Assembly (NCBI GenBank): GCA_017540815.1 | Contig: JAFYAI010000078.1 | Coordinates: forward strand, 1-45,518 | DNA: 45,518 nucleotides | Direction: 5' to 3' | Source of the DNA: Spirochaetales bacterium | GTDB taxonomy: Bacteria > Spirochaetota > GWE2-31-10 > MWDO01 | Part shown: positions 1-8,277 of the stretch, piece by piece | How the letters are laid out: every line of letters begins with the position of its first letter | Position numbering within the stretch: position 1 is the first letter of the stretch | Notes under the pieces: generated by a model | What the model saw: only the letters and a program-made list of their open reading frames with translations | What the model was told of the DNA's origin: nothing | Databases searched by the model: none | Position numbers and translations under genes: made by a program

Positions 1-21
1 CATAAATTTTTAAAATTCTTC

Positions 22-50
22 TTGAAAAAACTTTTAATATTTGTTATATT
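22..50 (+). promoter_or_regulatory. Sigma70-type promoter of recA-folK
   Basis: The -35 is TTGAAA (22-27) and the -10 is TATATT (45-50), with a 17-base spacer in AT-rich DNA. It lies about 75 bases upstream of the recA start. I see no convincing LexA operator here, but spirochaete LexA sites are not something I can recognise by eye. Confidence 0.6.
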
Positions 51-125
51 TATTCTATCAGTATTTAAGTCAGATATTTCGCTTTATTGGTTGTGATACC
101 CCTCAATTGTAACGAGGTGAAATCT

Positions 126-1247
126 ATGTCAAACAATGAAAAACGAAACGATCTAATCAACGAACAAGAGGCAGCTATGGCAGCAACAAATCAGAATGTT
201 AATCTCAATCCCAAAGATGTCAGTGAGAAGTATAAGGCTTTTGAAGCGTCGATTCTCAATATTGAGAAGGCTTTCGGTAAGGGCTCGATAATGAAACTCG
301 GCTCGCGTAAGTCTGTGAATATCGATGTTATTCCGAGCGGATCTCTGATGTTGGATGCTGCACTTGGTATTGGCGGTTATCCGCGAGGGCGAATTGTGGA
401 GATTTACGGACCTGAGTCTTCTGGTAAGACAACGCTGGCTCTGCATGCCATTGCCGAAGCTCAGCGAGGCGGCGGTATTGCTGCATTCGTTGATGCGGAG
501 CATGCACTTGATCCGGTTTATGCCAGAGCGTTGGGGGTCAATATCAATGAATTGTATGTGTCTCAGCCTGATACAGGTGAGCAGGCACTTGAGATTGTAG
601 AACAGCTTGTCCGAAGCGGTGCTGTAGATATTATCGTTGTGGACTCTGTTGCAGCATTGACTCCGCGTGCCGAGATAGAAGGTGATATGGGTGACAGCCA
701 CATGGGTTTGCAGGCTCGTCTTATGAGTCAGGCTCTGCGTAAACTCACCGGTATCGTCAACAAGACTAACTGCTGTATCATATTCATTAACCAGCTGCGA
801 ATGAAGATCGGTGTTATGTTCGGTAATCCTGAGACGACAACCGGCGGTAATGCGTTGAAGTTCTACTCATCGATGCGTCTTGACATTCGCCGAATCGAGA
901 CTCTCACTAACGGTCAGGAAGCAGTCGGCAATAAGGTGCGAGTCAAAGTTGTCAAGAATAAACTGTCGCCTCCGTTCCGTGAGGTTGAGTTGGAGATCGC
1001 TTACGGACAGGGTATTTCTAAGGAAGGCTCTCTTGTCGATGCTGCCGTGAAATATAATATTATGCAGAAGTCAGGTTCGTGGTATTCGATGGGCGACCGC
1101 AAGATCAGTCAGGGGCGTGACAATGCTAAGTTGTATCTTCGTGACAATCCTGAGATTGCCAAAGAAGTCGAAGATCAGATTAGAGCGATCCTCATTCCGA
1201 AAGAGGAAGCTCCTTCCGAGCAGGAAACGCAGTTGGATCTGCAGTAA
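126..1247 (+). CDS. recA: Recombinase RecA
   Basis: RecA forms ATP-dependent filaments on single-stranded DNA, drives strand exchange and triggers LexA self-cleavage. The 373-residue product has Walker [10 protein letters not shown] near residues 95-103, the Walker B-like region ending in [19 protein letters not shown], and the loop motif [21 protein letters not shown]. Length is close to the family norm. The ATG at 126 is chosen because GAGGTG lies 6-7 bases upstream; the reading frame stays open back to a TTG at 87, but that would add a tail unlike RecA. folK follows after 6 bases, so the two are probably co-transcribed. The acidic, Gln-rich C-terminal tail is typical. Confidence 0.97.
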   Translation: MSNNEKRNDLINEQEAAMAATNQNVNLNPKDVSEKYKAFEASILNIEKAFGKGSIMKLGSRKSVNIDVIPSGSLMLDAALGIGGYPRGRIVEIYGPESSGKTTLALHAIAEAQRGGGIAAFVDAEHALDPVYARALGVNINELYVSQPDTGEQALEIVEQLVRSGAVDIIVVDSVAALTPRAEIEGDMGDSHMGLQARLMSQALRKLTGIVNKTNCCIIFINQLRMKIGVMFGNPETTTGGNALKFYSSMRLDIRRIETLTNGQEAVGNKVRVKVVKNKLSPPFREVELEIAYGQGISKEGSLVDAAVKYNIMQKSGSWYSMGDRKISQGRDNAKLYLRDNPEIAKEVEDQIRAILIPKEEAPSEQETQLDLQ

Positions 1248-1253
1248 CATTCT

Positions 1254-1763
1254 ATGAATAGGATTTTTTTCTCTCTTGGATCCAATATCGGTTCAAGAGA
1301 GACTTTCCTTACTCAGGCTGTTCGGCTGTTGGATGAGCATTTCGCGAGGCTGGCTGTATCGAGTATCTATCGGACTGCACCACAGGATTATATCGATCAG
1401 GATGATTTCTATAACATTATCGCAGTGTATCGTTATGACGAACAGAATGTTTATGACATTCTTAATATTTGCCATGAGATTGAGAATGGGTTGGGGCGGG
1501 CAGAATATCACCATATCGACAAAGGACCTCGCCCGATAGATGTTGATATTATCGCGATTGACGGTGTGAATGCCGATAAACCTGACTTGCATATCCCGCA
1601 TGCTGCGTATCAGCGGCGTAACTTCGTGCTTGTGCCTCTGATGGAAGTGCTGGAGACTCAAAATAATGCTTCTGACAAAATGTGGCTGGATGAGATTCGC
1701 AGTTGTATCAAGGCTAACGGCGATCAGAATGTTGTCAAAATCAGAGAATTCCCGATTTTATGA
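1254..1763 (+). CDS. folK: 2-amino-4-hydroxy-6-hydroxymethyldihydropteridine diphosphokinase
   Basis: FolK transfers pyrophosphate from ATP to 6-hydroxymethyl-dihydropterin in folate synthesis, in the cytoplasm. The 169-residue protein begins with the family pattern SLGSNIGSRE, then SSIYRTAPQ, the acidic substrate/metal segment GPRPIDVDII, and IPHAAYQRRNFVLVPLMEV near the end. These are the canonical HPPK blocks in order. It starts 6 bases after the recA stop and has no promoter of its own. Other folate biosynthesis genes (folP, folB) are not adjacent. folD lies 18 kb away. Confidence 0.95.
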   Translation: MNRIFFSLGSNIGSRETFLTQAVRLLDEHFARLAVSSIYRTAPQDYIDQDDFYNIIAVYRYDEQNVYDILNICHEIENGLGRAEYHHIDKGPRPIDVDIIAIDGVNADKPDLHIPHAAYQRRNFVLVPLMEVLETQNNASDKMWLDEIRSCIKANGDQNVVKIREFPIL

Positions 1764-1771
1764 AATATTTG

Positions 1772-1800
1772 TTGACTAAAATCAAATAATTTTTTAGAAT
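1772..1800 (+). promoter_or_regulatory. Sigma70-type promoter upstream of lipoprotein gene
   Basis: TTGACT (1772-1777), 17-base spacer, TAGAAT (1795-1800). The transcript would carry the palindromic repeat at 1826-1890 in its leader before the lipoprotein start at 1905. Confidence 0.5.
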
Positions 1801-1825
1801 GTCAGCTAATGGCAGTTTCTATAAT

Positions 1826-1890
1826 TGTCATGCTGAACTTGATTGTCGCATCTCAATTTAATGAGACCCTGAAACGAGTTCAGGGTGACA
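1826..1890. repeat. Palindromic intergenic repeat element
   Basis: The outer arms TGTCATGCTGAACTTG and CGAGTTCAGGGTGACA are inverted and match at 13 of 16 positions. Inside is a second, perfect hairpin: ACCCTGAA (1866-1873), loop ACGAG, TTCAGGGT (1879-1886). The sequence resembles the short palindromes of the TGTCA-nnCTGAACTtGTTTCAG kind that are scattered between genes in several bacterial groups. It is the only copy found in this window. No T-tract follows, so it is not a standard terminator. Confidence 0.6.
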
Positions 1891-1904
1891 TATAAGGTAT
1901 AGAT

Positions 1905-2993
1905 ATGAAGCATATAAAAATCGGATTTCTTCTATTATTAATAATAGCTTTCGCAGTGTCATGCACAAGTATCGGCAGCAATGTCATCCGGCATACATAT
2001 ATTGCGGAAACTCTTGTCCCGGCGGAAGGTTTTGACCTCAATCAAGTATCTGAGATCAATATCTTAATCGGAGAAGAAATATATTCAGCATTATTATCAT
2101 CGGATTTGTCTGACGATACATCTGATGATGTTGCAGATAAACCTTCATTCTTCTCTAAGGAAGAGATCGCTCGCCGCAAGGCACTTCGTCAGAAGAAATA
2201 CGAGAGTTTCATTTTTGCTTTGCAGCTCAAAAAATATATCGAGACATTCTATCATAATCGCGGTCTGCAGAAGCCAAAGGTGTCGATACTGACTAAGCCG
2301 AAATCATTCTTCGGATATGAGCTGACGATCGACATTCGGACTCTTGATATTCAGATCGACGATAAGTGGGAAGATGTGACTCGCGATGTCGAGATGACTG
2401 ACGACAAACTCGTTGTCTATCATAATAATATCGATTATGAGCGGACTGTCAGAGTTGTGATCGATGCGATGATCGAGCGATATGACGAAGCGAAGTTCTC
2501 CCGGGAACTGACTGATGATGTTAGTTACACAATTGCAGCGGCAGACTGCATTCGCAGGACTTATAAGGATGAGCAGCAGCGTCAGAAGCTGGAGAATCTG
2601 TTTATGCCTAAGATTGAAACTTTCGCCGCGTATAATATTCGGCAGATAGAACCGAAGATGCTTTACAGCGGAGCGATCGACAAGATTTTCCGCGAGATGT
2701 TCGGCACGCGGCTGCAGGCGATTGCCAAAGATGTCGTGTATTTCCGATACGGCAAGGGTGAGAAGTTTAGTCATGCTCAGGCATGCCTTGCTCACGGATG
2801 TCTGTCCGAAGCGGAGATGGTTTGGCAGGAGATATATGACGAGCCGACTAATCCGTCGTTTGCACGCGGGATTGCCGCTTACAATCTGGGAATGTGCAAG
2901 ACGATTGTGCGTGATTATGAAACTGCAGCGATGTATTTTAGTATTAGCGAGGACCTGCGTGCCGACGGCTTGCAGGATCTGGAGAGATTTTAA
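1905..2993 (+). CDS. Predicted lipoprotein with C-terminal TPR-like helices
   Basis: The protein is 362 residues. A charged start and a hydrophobic stretch end in a lipobox (AVSC, Cys20), so it should be lipid-anchored in the envelope. A Ser/Asp-rich segment (about 65-80) precedes a central region with no motif I know. The last 90 residues read like TPR pairs: alternating Ala/Gly helices such as HAQACLAHGCLSEAEMVWQE and ARGIAAYNLGMCKTIVRDYE. The architecture resembles the DUF6340-type lipoproteins, but that match is by impression only. The spiro-SPASM gene begins 15 bases after the stop, suggesting co-transcription. Function unknown. Confidence 0.85.
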   Translation: MKHIKIGFLLLLIIAFAVSCTSIGSNVIRHTYIAETLVPAEGFDLNQVSEINILIGEEIYSALLSSDLSDDTSDDVADKPSFFSKEEIARRKALRQKKYESFIFALQLKKYIETFYHNRGLQKPKVSILTKPKSFFGYELTIDIRTLDIQIDDKWEDVTRDVEMTDDKLVVYHNNIDYERTVRVVIDAMIERYDEAKFSRELTDDVSYTIAAADCIRRTYKDEQQRQKLENLFMPKIETFAAYNIRQIEPKMLYSGAIDKIFREMFGTRLQAIAKDVVYFRYGKGEKFSHAQACLAHGCLSEAEMVWQEIYDEPTNPSFARGIAAYNLGMCKTIVRDYETAAMYFSISEDLRADGLQDLERF

Positions 2994-3008
2994 TTTCGGG
3001 GAATATTT

Positions 3009-4487
3009 ATGAGGATGATATTATTTGACGGAATGTTTGTCTGCGGCGATCTGCAGCCTCAGCCGGAGTATGGCAATAAAACATGTCTTGGATATATATA
3101 TGAGCTGTCGAAGCAGAATAAGTTCGACCGGTTTGTGCTGGTGCAGAATGGCAGTATCACGAATGTGCCGGACGGCATTAAGAATGTGATCGTCTGTGAT
3201 AATTCTCCGGTCTCCATTATTACAGCGATAGATGACAATGCCCGAAACTGTGATGAGATCGTTGTGTTTGATGCAGCGAGTCCGTTCTACGATGCGGCAT
3301 TTACCGAAAGTATGCTTGCCAGACATGCCAAATATATGGCTGATTGGACATATTGTCTTGGCTATCCTGTCGGGATGACTCCGACGATTATCGCACGCAA
3401 GATTATCTCGAATCTTAAGCAGTTGGCTATCGAGGCGAAGGATGACACTCCGCGGCGTGATTATCTGTTTTGGGCGTTGTCTAAGGATATTAACTCATTC
3501 GACATCGAGACATTCTTGAGCGAGCATGACCTTCGGACAATGCGGCTGTCATTCGGGCAGACTGATTATCAGACGGCGAGCCTCACCGCTAAAGTGTTTG
3601 CTGTGACGAAGAATATGACGACGCAAGAGCGAGCAGCGTATCTGTCTCAGCATCCTGAGTTGGCTTATTGCGGTCCGTATATGGTCGGCTGGGATATTAC
3701 CGACAGGCAGAATGTGGCTTGCGATTATCTGCCGCATTTAGATCGAACCGGCAGCACTGACTTAGATATATCGATCTATAACAAAGTCTTGACACATTTT
3801 GCCGGGATTGCTGATTATAAGATGACATTCCTCTTCGCCGGACTTGGCGAGCCGCTGCTTCATTCTCAGATTATCGAGATGGTAAGAATGGCGGCGGAGC
3901 GTGGCATCGATATTGTGATCGAGACTAACGGAGCAGGCACTGAGACGGCAGCCGCTATTAATAAACTTATCGCTTTGCCGAATGAGATTAAGTCTCATAT
4001 TACAATGGTGATAAAACTTGACGCATATAATGCAGAGACTTACAATAAACTTCATCAGGGCGGCGACTTTGCTGCTGCTTTGGCTGTTTATGATAAACTT
4101 ACCGCCGCTGATATTCGGACTTATAAGTTGGTGACTCGTCTTCCTGAGAATGAAAAAGAGATCGAACAATATATTCGTAGCGGCGAGACGAATCGCTTGA
4201 TTGTCCGCAAGTATTCGTCATACTGTGGTAGCCTGCCTGACCGACGCGTAGTTGATTTGTCTCCGTTCGAGCGTTGTCCGTGTTTCCACTTGCGGAGAGA
4301 GATTGCCGTTGATTGCAGCGGTCGTGCTCGCCGCTGTCCGTATAATGATGAGATTATCGGCGATCTTCATTCTGACAGTGTTGAGACGATTATCGATAAA
4401 ATGCACCGTTTATTTGAGCAGAATGCGGCCGGCGAGTTGGCAGACTGCTGTCAGAAGTGCGATGATTATTATGTGTTTAATTTTTGA
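3009..4487 (+). CDS. Spiro-SPASM protein (degenerate radical SAM)
   Basis: The protein is 492 residues. Residues 1-150 look like a nucleotidyltransferase-type Rossmann domain (DEIVVFDAASPFYD). The middle has the body of a radical SAM barrel: FLFAGLGEPLLHSQIIEMV, then ERGIDIVIETNGAG. However, the place where CxxxCxxC should stand reads RQNVACDYL, leaving only Cys238, so the SAM-cleaving iron-sulphur cluster is probably lost. The C-terminus is a Cys-rich SPASM region (Cys423, Cys425, then DCSGRARRCPYND and ADCCQKCDDYY). This layout matches the spiro-SPASM family known from spirochaetes, whose role is unknown to me. The start follows GGGGAA with about 6 bases spacing. Confidence 0.88.
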   Translation: MRMILFDGMFVCGDLQPQPEYGNKTCLGYIYELSKQNKFDRFVLVQNGSITNVPDGIKNVIVCDNSPVSIITAIDDNARNCDEIVVFDAASPFYDAAFTESMLARHAKYMADWTYCLGYPVGMTPTIIARKIISNLKQLAIEAKDDTPRRDYLFWALSKDINSFDIETFLSEHDLRTMRLSFGQTDYQTASLTAKVFAVTKNMTTQERAAYLSQHPELAYCGPYMVGWDITDRQNVACDYLPHLDRTGSTDLDISIYNKVLTHFAGIADYKMTFLFAGLGEPLLHSQIIEMVRMAAERGIDIVIETNGAGTETAAAINKLIALPNEIKSHITMVIKLDAYNAETYNKLHQGGDFAAALAVYDKLTAADIRTYKLVTRLPENEKEIEQYIRSGETNRLIVRKYSSYCGSLPDRRVVDLSPFERCPCFHLRREIAVDCSGRARRCPYNDEIIGDLHSDSVETIIDKMHRLFEQNAAGELADCCQKCDDYYVFNF

Positions 4488-4490
4488 AAT

Positions 4491-4540
4491 ATCTGCTACT
4501 TTATCTGCTACTTTTAGTATCACATAAAGTAGCAGATAAA
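4491..4540. repeat. Long hairpin with duplicated left arm
   Basis: A 12-bp unit, ATCTGCTACTTT, occurs twice in tandem (4491-4502 and 4503-4514). The second copy with three flanking T's (4500-4514) pairs perfectly over 15 bp with AAAGTAGCAGATAAA (4526-4540) across an 11-base loop. Either left copy can pair with the right arm. There is no T-tract after it, so a simple intrinsic terminator is unlikely. It lies between the spiro-SPASM stop and the promoter of the DUF1858 gene. Confidence 0.7.
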
Positions 4541-4567
4541 ACTAATCAAAAAAATCCAAAAAATTCA

Positions 4568-4596
4568 TTGACCTTTATACAAAATTTAGTTATATT
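4568..4596 (+). promoter_or_regulatory. Promoter of the DUF1858 gene
   Basis: TTGACC (4568-4573), 17-base spacer, TATATT (4591-4596), about 30 bases upstream of the start codon at 4628. Confidence 0.6.
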
Positions 4597-4627
4597 TATA
4601 CCAACAACAATAAACAAGGAGCTGAAT

Positions 4628-4870
4628 ATGGCAAAGGTTACAATAACTCCGGATATGAATCTGCGGGAATTAATTATGGAATATCCTGATGCTGCGAAGG
4701 TTTTCGCTGCTTATGGAATAGGCTGCTTGGGCTGTGCTATGGCACATTTCGAGACTATCGAGCAGGGCATCTCCGCTCATGGCATCAATATCGATGAGTT
4801 TATGAAAGATCTCAATGATCTTGTAAACGAAGAAGCCGGCGGCGAAGATGAAGAAGGCTCTCTTTGCTGA
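4628..4870 (+). CDS. DUF1858 domain protein (hybrid-cluster-associated redox disulfide type)
   Basis: This small protein of 80 residues is almost entirely one DUF1858 domain: ITPDMNLRELIMEYPDAAKV, then YGIGCLGCAMAHFETIEQG with a CxxC pair. It ends in an acidic tail (EEAGGEDEEGS) and a terminal Cys. The family is associated with hybrid-cluster proteins and is presumed to be redox active in the cytoplasm; no hybrid-cluster gene is present here. The ATG at 4628 is preceded by AAGGAG with 6 bases spacing. The open frame extends back to 4484, but that part spans the hairpin and promoter. It is a single-gene unit with its own promoter and terminator. Confidence 0.9.
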   Translation: MAKVTITPDMNLRELIMEYPDAAKVFAAYGIGCLGCAMAHFETIEQGISAHGINIDEFMKDLNDLVNEEAGGEDEEGSLC

Positions 4871-4882
4871 GAAGATATTAGC

Positions 4883-4919
4883 AAAAAAGCACAAAATCAT
4901 ATTGATTTTGTGCTTTTTT
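4883..4919 (+). terminator. Intrinsic terminator after DUF1858 gene
   Basis: A perfect 17-bp stem (4883-4899 with 4903-4919) closes a 3-base loop and ends in a T-run. The A-rich left arm makes it symmetric. Confidence 0.9.
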
Positions 4920-4947
4920 TATTATTTTTGTAAAATTCAGATTTTGA

Positions 4948-4976
4948 TTGAAATTATGACCGAAAAACACTATAAT
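4948..4976 (+). promoter_or_regulatory. Promoter of the SpoIIE-type phosphatase gene
   Basis: TTGAAA (4948-4953), 17-base spacer, perfect TATAAT (4971-4976). The start codon is 33 bases downstream. Confidence 0.75.
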
Positions 4977-5009
4977 TAGAATATCGATAAATTGAAAACG
5001 AGGCTATTT

Positions 5010-7133
5010 GTGAATTCAACATCCGAACCTGATATTCAGAAGAGAAAAGGCAAAATCAGAAAGCAGCTGTTAATGCTTATTATCCCGATCGCTGTCATTC
5101 CGATTGCACTGATTATGCTGTTTGTAAGCGTCCATGTATATAACAAACTCTTGACGCAGAATATCAACTATTATGATACTGTGCTGTCGCAGGTCAACAT
5201 CAACCTCGACTCTGTATATGAGCAGTATGCCAGGACGCTGTCCAGTATGCTGGATACGACGGCATTCCGCAATTATGTGGCTGAACCTGCGACACATTCC
5301 ATTCAGGAAGAGGAGGAGACTGATCTCGCACTGCTTGGTGATGACCGATCCGATTTCGGACTTCGCAACACTGTGCAGGAGAAGATCGACGGGTTTGTCT
5401 ATATTTATCAGATGAATAAATATTCTCCGAAGACTAAAACCGACTGGAAACTCACATTCTGTAATGATAACGGTGCGAGACCATCCGATCCGAACTATGA
5501 GAAGATAATCCAAGATCCTTTTTTCCTGAAAGTTAAGAATGACAATAATATCAAACTTGCAATCGGCAAATTCCAAAACGGAACTATACCGAGTATGGAT
5601 GGCGACAAGCAAACGGTGCTGCTCTATCCGTTCTATCCTGAACCGCCTGACGATCCGAGTGATACTTTCGATACATTCCTGCTCGTTGTTCTCAACACTA
5701 ATTTTATCCGCAATTTCTACGGCAGTATAGATCAGTTGAAGTTTGGAACATTGTACATACTCGATGCCGACGGCAATATGATGAATTACAACCATCCGGC
5801 TGTTTCAGCGGTGGATGATTATGATGACAGTGATTATTATAACTATGATCGCGAGAAGTATCGGTATCAGCTCGATGGCGATGAGAAGAAACCTGAAGGT
5901 GAGCTGCTTTTCTTCAATGACTACAGAATGCTTAATACCGACTTTAACATTCTCACGGACAGCAAAGTGCTGGAGATCCTGCATCGAGTGCCGGATGAGG
6001 ATGAAGAATATGATTATCAGGCAGAGCGAAACTTCGTTCGCTATCACGGCAAGAAATTTGTAATGGTCAAGAAAAAAAGTGATGTGACCGGCGTGCAGCT
6101 TGTGTATTTCCATCCGACGAAACAGATATTGAAGCCGGTATCGGAGATTATCAGTGTGCTTGTTATCATTGCGATATTGGTTATCCTTGTCATTGTTGTC
6201 ATCAGTATTTTCTTCAGCAGGACATTTACCAGACCGATTGCTGATCTCGTCGGTGCTACGAAAGAGGTTGCCGAAGGTAACTATACGCATTTCCTGAAGT
6301 CGTCATCTGACAATGAGATCGGTGTCCTGACTGATAACTTCAATGCGATGATTAAGAATATAAAAGCATATCAGGATAAACTCCTTTCCGCTGAGCGTGA
6401 GAAGTCCGAGCTTGACTTGGCTGCGAAGATACAGACTTGTCTGTTGCCTGGCATCCCTACACAGGAGTACTATGATATTACAGCGACGATGATCCCTGCA
6501 AGCGAGGTCGGCGGTGACTACTATGATCTGATCTCTGAGGAGAACGGTCGGCTGTGGTTCGGTATCGGCGATGTGTCAGGTCACGGTCTGACATCGGGAC
6601 TTATAATGATGATGGCACAGACCGCATTCAATACTGTGCTGCTCAATAAACCGGACATCGCTTCGGATAAACTCATCGCTGATGTCAATCGTGTCATGTA
6701 TCAGAATATCAAGCAGCGTCTCGGTGAGGACCACTTCATGACGATGGCGATGATCGTCGCTGATCCTGACGGTATGGTCAATCACTCAGGTGCACATCTC
6801 GACATCCTCGTCTACCGCTATGCTACTAAGACGGTGGAGCGTATCGAGACAGGCGGTGTATGGCTCGGACTTATCCCGGAGATAGATGAGAATACTATGG
6901 TTAGTTCATTTAAACTTGAAAAGAATGATACATTCCTCTTATATACTGATGGTCTCATCGAGGCGACTAATGAGAATAACGAACTCTACGATATGGATCG
7001 TCTCTGCGAGAAATTCCGCGAGCTTGGCGAACGCCCTGTCAAAGAGATTGAAGACGAGATCATAAGTGATGTATTTTCATTTATGCACGAGCAGAAAGAC
7101 GATATTACATTTGTTGTGGCTAGGAAGAAGTGA
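5010..7133 (+). CDS. Membrane-bound SpoIIE-family (PP2C) serine phosphatase with HAMP domain
   Basis: The protein is about 707 residues. Membrane segments lie near residues 20-45 and 380-405, enclosing an extracytoplasmic sensor region of about 330 residues. A HAMP linker (RPIADLVGATKEVAEGNY) and a short coiled coil follow, then a PP2C-like phosphatase domain. Metal-binding motifs are GGDYYD (about 501-506), GDVSGHG, LLYTDGLIEATN and DDITFVVARK at the end. Such proteins are RsbU-type regulators that dephosphorylate anti-sigma-factor antagonists; no antagonist or RsbW gene is nearby, so the target is unknown. GTG at 5010 is chosen because ACGAGG lies 6 bases before it; a TTG at 4992 is the alternative. 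Confidence 0.9.
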   Translation: MNSTSEPDIQKRKGKIRKQLLMLIIPIAVIPIALIMLFVSVHVYNKLLTQNINYYDTVLSQVNINLDSVYEQYARTLSSMLDTTAFRNYVAEPATHSIQEEEETDLALLGDDRSDFGLRNTVQEKIDGFVYIYQMNKYSPKTKTDWKLTFCNDNGARPSDPNYEKIIQDPFFLKVKNDNNIKLAIGKFQNGTIPSMDGDKQTVLLYPFYPEPPDDPSDTFDTFLLVVLNTNFIRNFYGSIDQLKFGTLYILDADGNMMNYNHPAVSAVDDYDDSDYYNYDREKYRYQLDGDEKKPEGELLFFNDYRMLNTDFNILTDSKVLEILHRVPDEDEEYDYQAERNFVRYHGKKFVMVKKKSDVTGVQLVYFHPTKQILKPVSEIISVLVIIAILVILVIVVISIFFSRTFTRPIADLVGATKEVAEGNYTHFLKSSSDNEIGVLTDNFNAMIKNIKAYQDKLLSAEREKSELDLAAKIQTCLLPGIPTQEYYDITATMIPASEVGGDYYDLISEENGRLWFGIGDVSGHGLTSGLIMMMAQTAFNTVLLNKPDIASDKLIADVNRVMYQNIKQRLGEDHFMTMAMIVADPDGMVNHSGAHLDILVYRYATKTVERIETGGVWLGLIPEIDENTMVSSFKLEKNDTFLLYTDGLIEATNENNELYDMDRLCEKFRELGERPVKEIEDEIISDVFSFMHEQKDDITFVVARKK

Positions 7134-7134
7134 G

Positions 7135-7427
7135 ATGGCTGATAAAAAAAGCATTTGGCAATTATAAAATGACACGAGTTTAATCATTCGTATCGTAATA
7201 GGAATGGTTATCGGTTCCGTATTGGCTCTGACTGTGCCAAAAGTTGTGTGGATCGGTTTGTTTGGAAGACTTTTTGTCAGAGCACTTAAATCCATCGCAC
7301 CGATTCTTGTATTTGTGCTGGTAATCGCATCGCTGCTGCAGAATATCGTCATTGGCGAAAAACCGGTAAGAGTCTGCCCACATTCCTTGGCGGCACAACT
7401 GAAGTCAATCAGAAAGATAATCAGTAA
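7135..7427 (+). pseudogene. sstT: Remnant of serine/threonine:Na+ symporter SstT
   Basis: Starting at ATG 7135 the frame reads MADKKSIWQL, a TAA stop (7165-7167), and then NDTSLIIRIVIGMVIGSVLA and RALKSIAPILVFVLVIASLL in the same frame. This is the N-terminal 60 or so residues of the SstT family, whose members are about 400 residues. The stop falls where relatives have a Tyr before NDTSL. After VIASLLQN the similarity ends, so most of the transporter is gone. Another frame reads SLPTFLGGTTEVNQKDNQ before a TAA at 7425-7427 and may be a scrap of a distal part, but I could not confirm that. The relic begins 1 base after the phosphatase stop. Confidence 0.85.
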
Positions 7428-7438
7428 GGTGATTTATT

Positions 7439-8179
7439 ATGTCAAACCAATCGAAGTTTTTCGACATTATTAAGAAAATCGATTACATCCTTCTGCTAAT
7501 CGGCAGTTGTCTGGGTATAATATTCTTCGGCGTGCTGATATTTGAAGAAATCGGGCATCGATTTCATCGCAGACAGCCGCCGCAGATTGCAGTTGTTGAG
7601 GCTGAAGACAAAACCGAAATCAAAGAATATGTCGAGTTCTGCAGCAAGGTTCGTGATGTGTTTGTATTCGGCGTGAAAAGCACCGTTGTCAAGGCTGAGG
7701 AATTGTATTCCGTTGAGTCTCAGAAAATGTCAGCACTGTCTAATATTGCTGGCAAAGGAACTGCCTTCGACGGCATTACAAATTTTATCTTTATTAATGA
7801 AAGTACTCATTCGGAATACAAATTGTTTCCGAAGAATGTGTTTGTTTATAAATACTCTTTTATGACCGAAAGTCCTGAGCCATACATTCGTAATCATCAG
7901 TGCAATATTTATACCGTTATTCGTTCGGATACTAACGGCGATAAAGTCTTGGACAGTCGTGACAACATCAGTCTTTTTATCTCGGATTATGACGGCAGAA
8001 ATATGAAAGAACTCTCCACAGCGATTATGTCGTTTGATTATACAGATCAGGAAGAGTTTGTATTTACAGAATACGATGGCTCGCAGCTGTCGTACTTTGT
8101 CTGCGACTGCCGAACAAGGAATAAACGGTTGATTAAGACTGTGACTCAGAATGTAACGGTTAAGAGAGTGATGATGTAA
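7439..8179 (+). CDS. Membrane-anchored protein of unknown function
   Basis: The protein is 246 residues. One membrane segment lies near residues 14-34 (YILLLIGSCLGIIFFGVLIF), after a short cytoplasmic N-terminus; the remainder should be outside the membrane. A segment DTNGDKVLDSRDNISLF looks like a calcium-binding or dockerin-like loop followed by FISDYDGRNMKELS, reminiscent of WD/TolB-type beta-propeller blades. I do not recognise the family. It starts at ATG 7439 directly behind the sstT relic and may depend on read-through from the phosphatase promoter. Confidence 0.75.
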   Translation: MSNQSKFFDIIKKIDYILLLIGSCLGIIFFGVLIFEEIGHRFHRRQPPQIAVVEAEDKTEIKEYVEFCSKVRDVFVFGVKSTVVKAEELYSVESQKMSALSNIAGKGTAFDGITNFIFINESTHSEYKLFPKNVFVYKYSFMTESPEPYIRNHQCNIYTVIRSDTNGDKVLDSRDNISLFISDYDGRNMKELSTAIMSFDYTDQEEFVFTEYDGSQLSYFVCDCRTRNKRLIKTVTQNVTVKRVMM

Positions 8180-8231
8180 GAGGTGAATCCCAAATCCTCT
8201 TAAAAATGACAAAAACAGTACCGAAAATCCT

Positions 8232-8258
8232 TTGAAAATGACAAAAATGTTGTATAAT
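8232..8258 (+). promoter_or_regulatory. Orphan promoter of a deleted gene
   Basis: TTGAAA (8232-8237), 15-base spacer, TATAAT (8253-8258), followed by AAAGGA (8265-8270) and the ATG at 8278 of an ATPase stub. The spacer is shorter than usual. It appears to drive nothing but the stub and the hairpin that follows. Confidence 0.4.
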
Positions 8259-8277
8259 ATATTCAAAGGATAACAAA

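Noticed and set aside
87..125. TTG at 87 as the recA start
   Set aside because: It adds a 13-residue tail unlike RecA; the ATG at 126 has a proper ribosome site.
4500..4540. Hairpin as an intrinsic terminator for the spiro-SPASM gene
   Set aside because: No T-tract follows the stem, so it is listed as a repeat only.
5070..6290. Two long minus-strand frames opposite the phosphatase gene
   Set aside because: They mirror the coding strand's codon bias and have no ribosome sites or recognisable domains.
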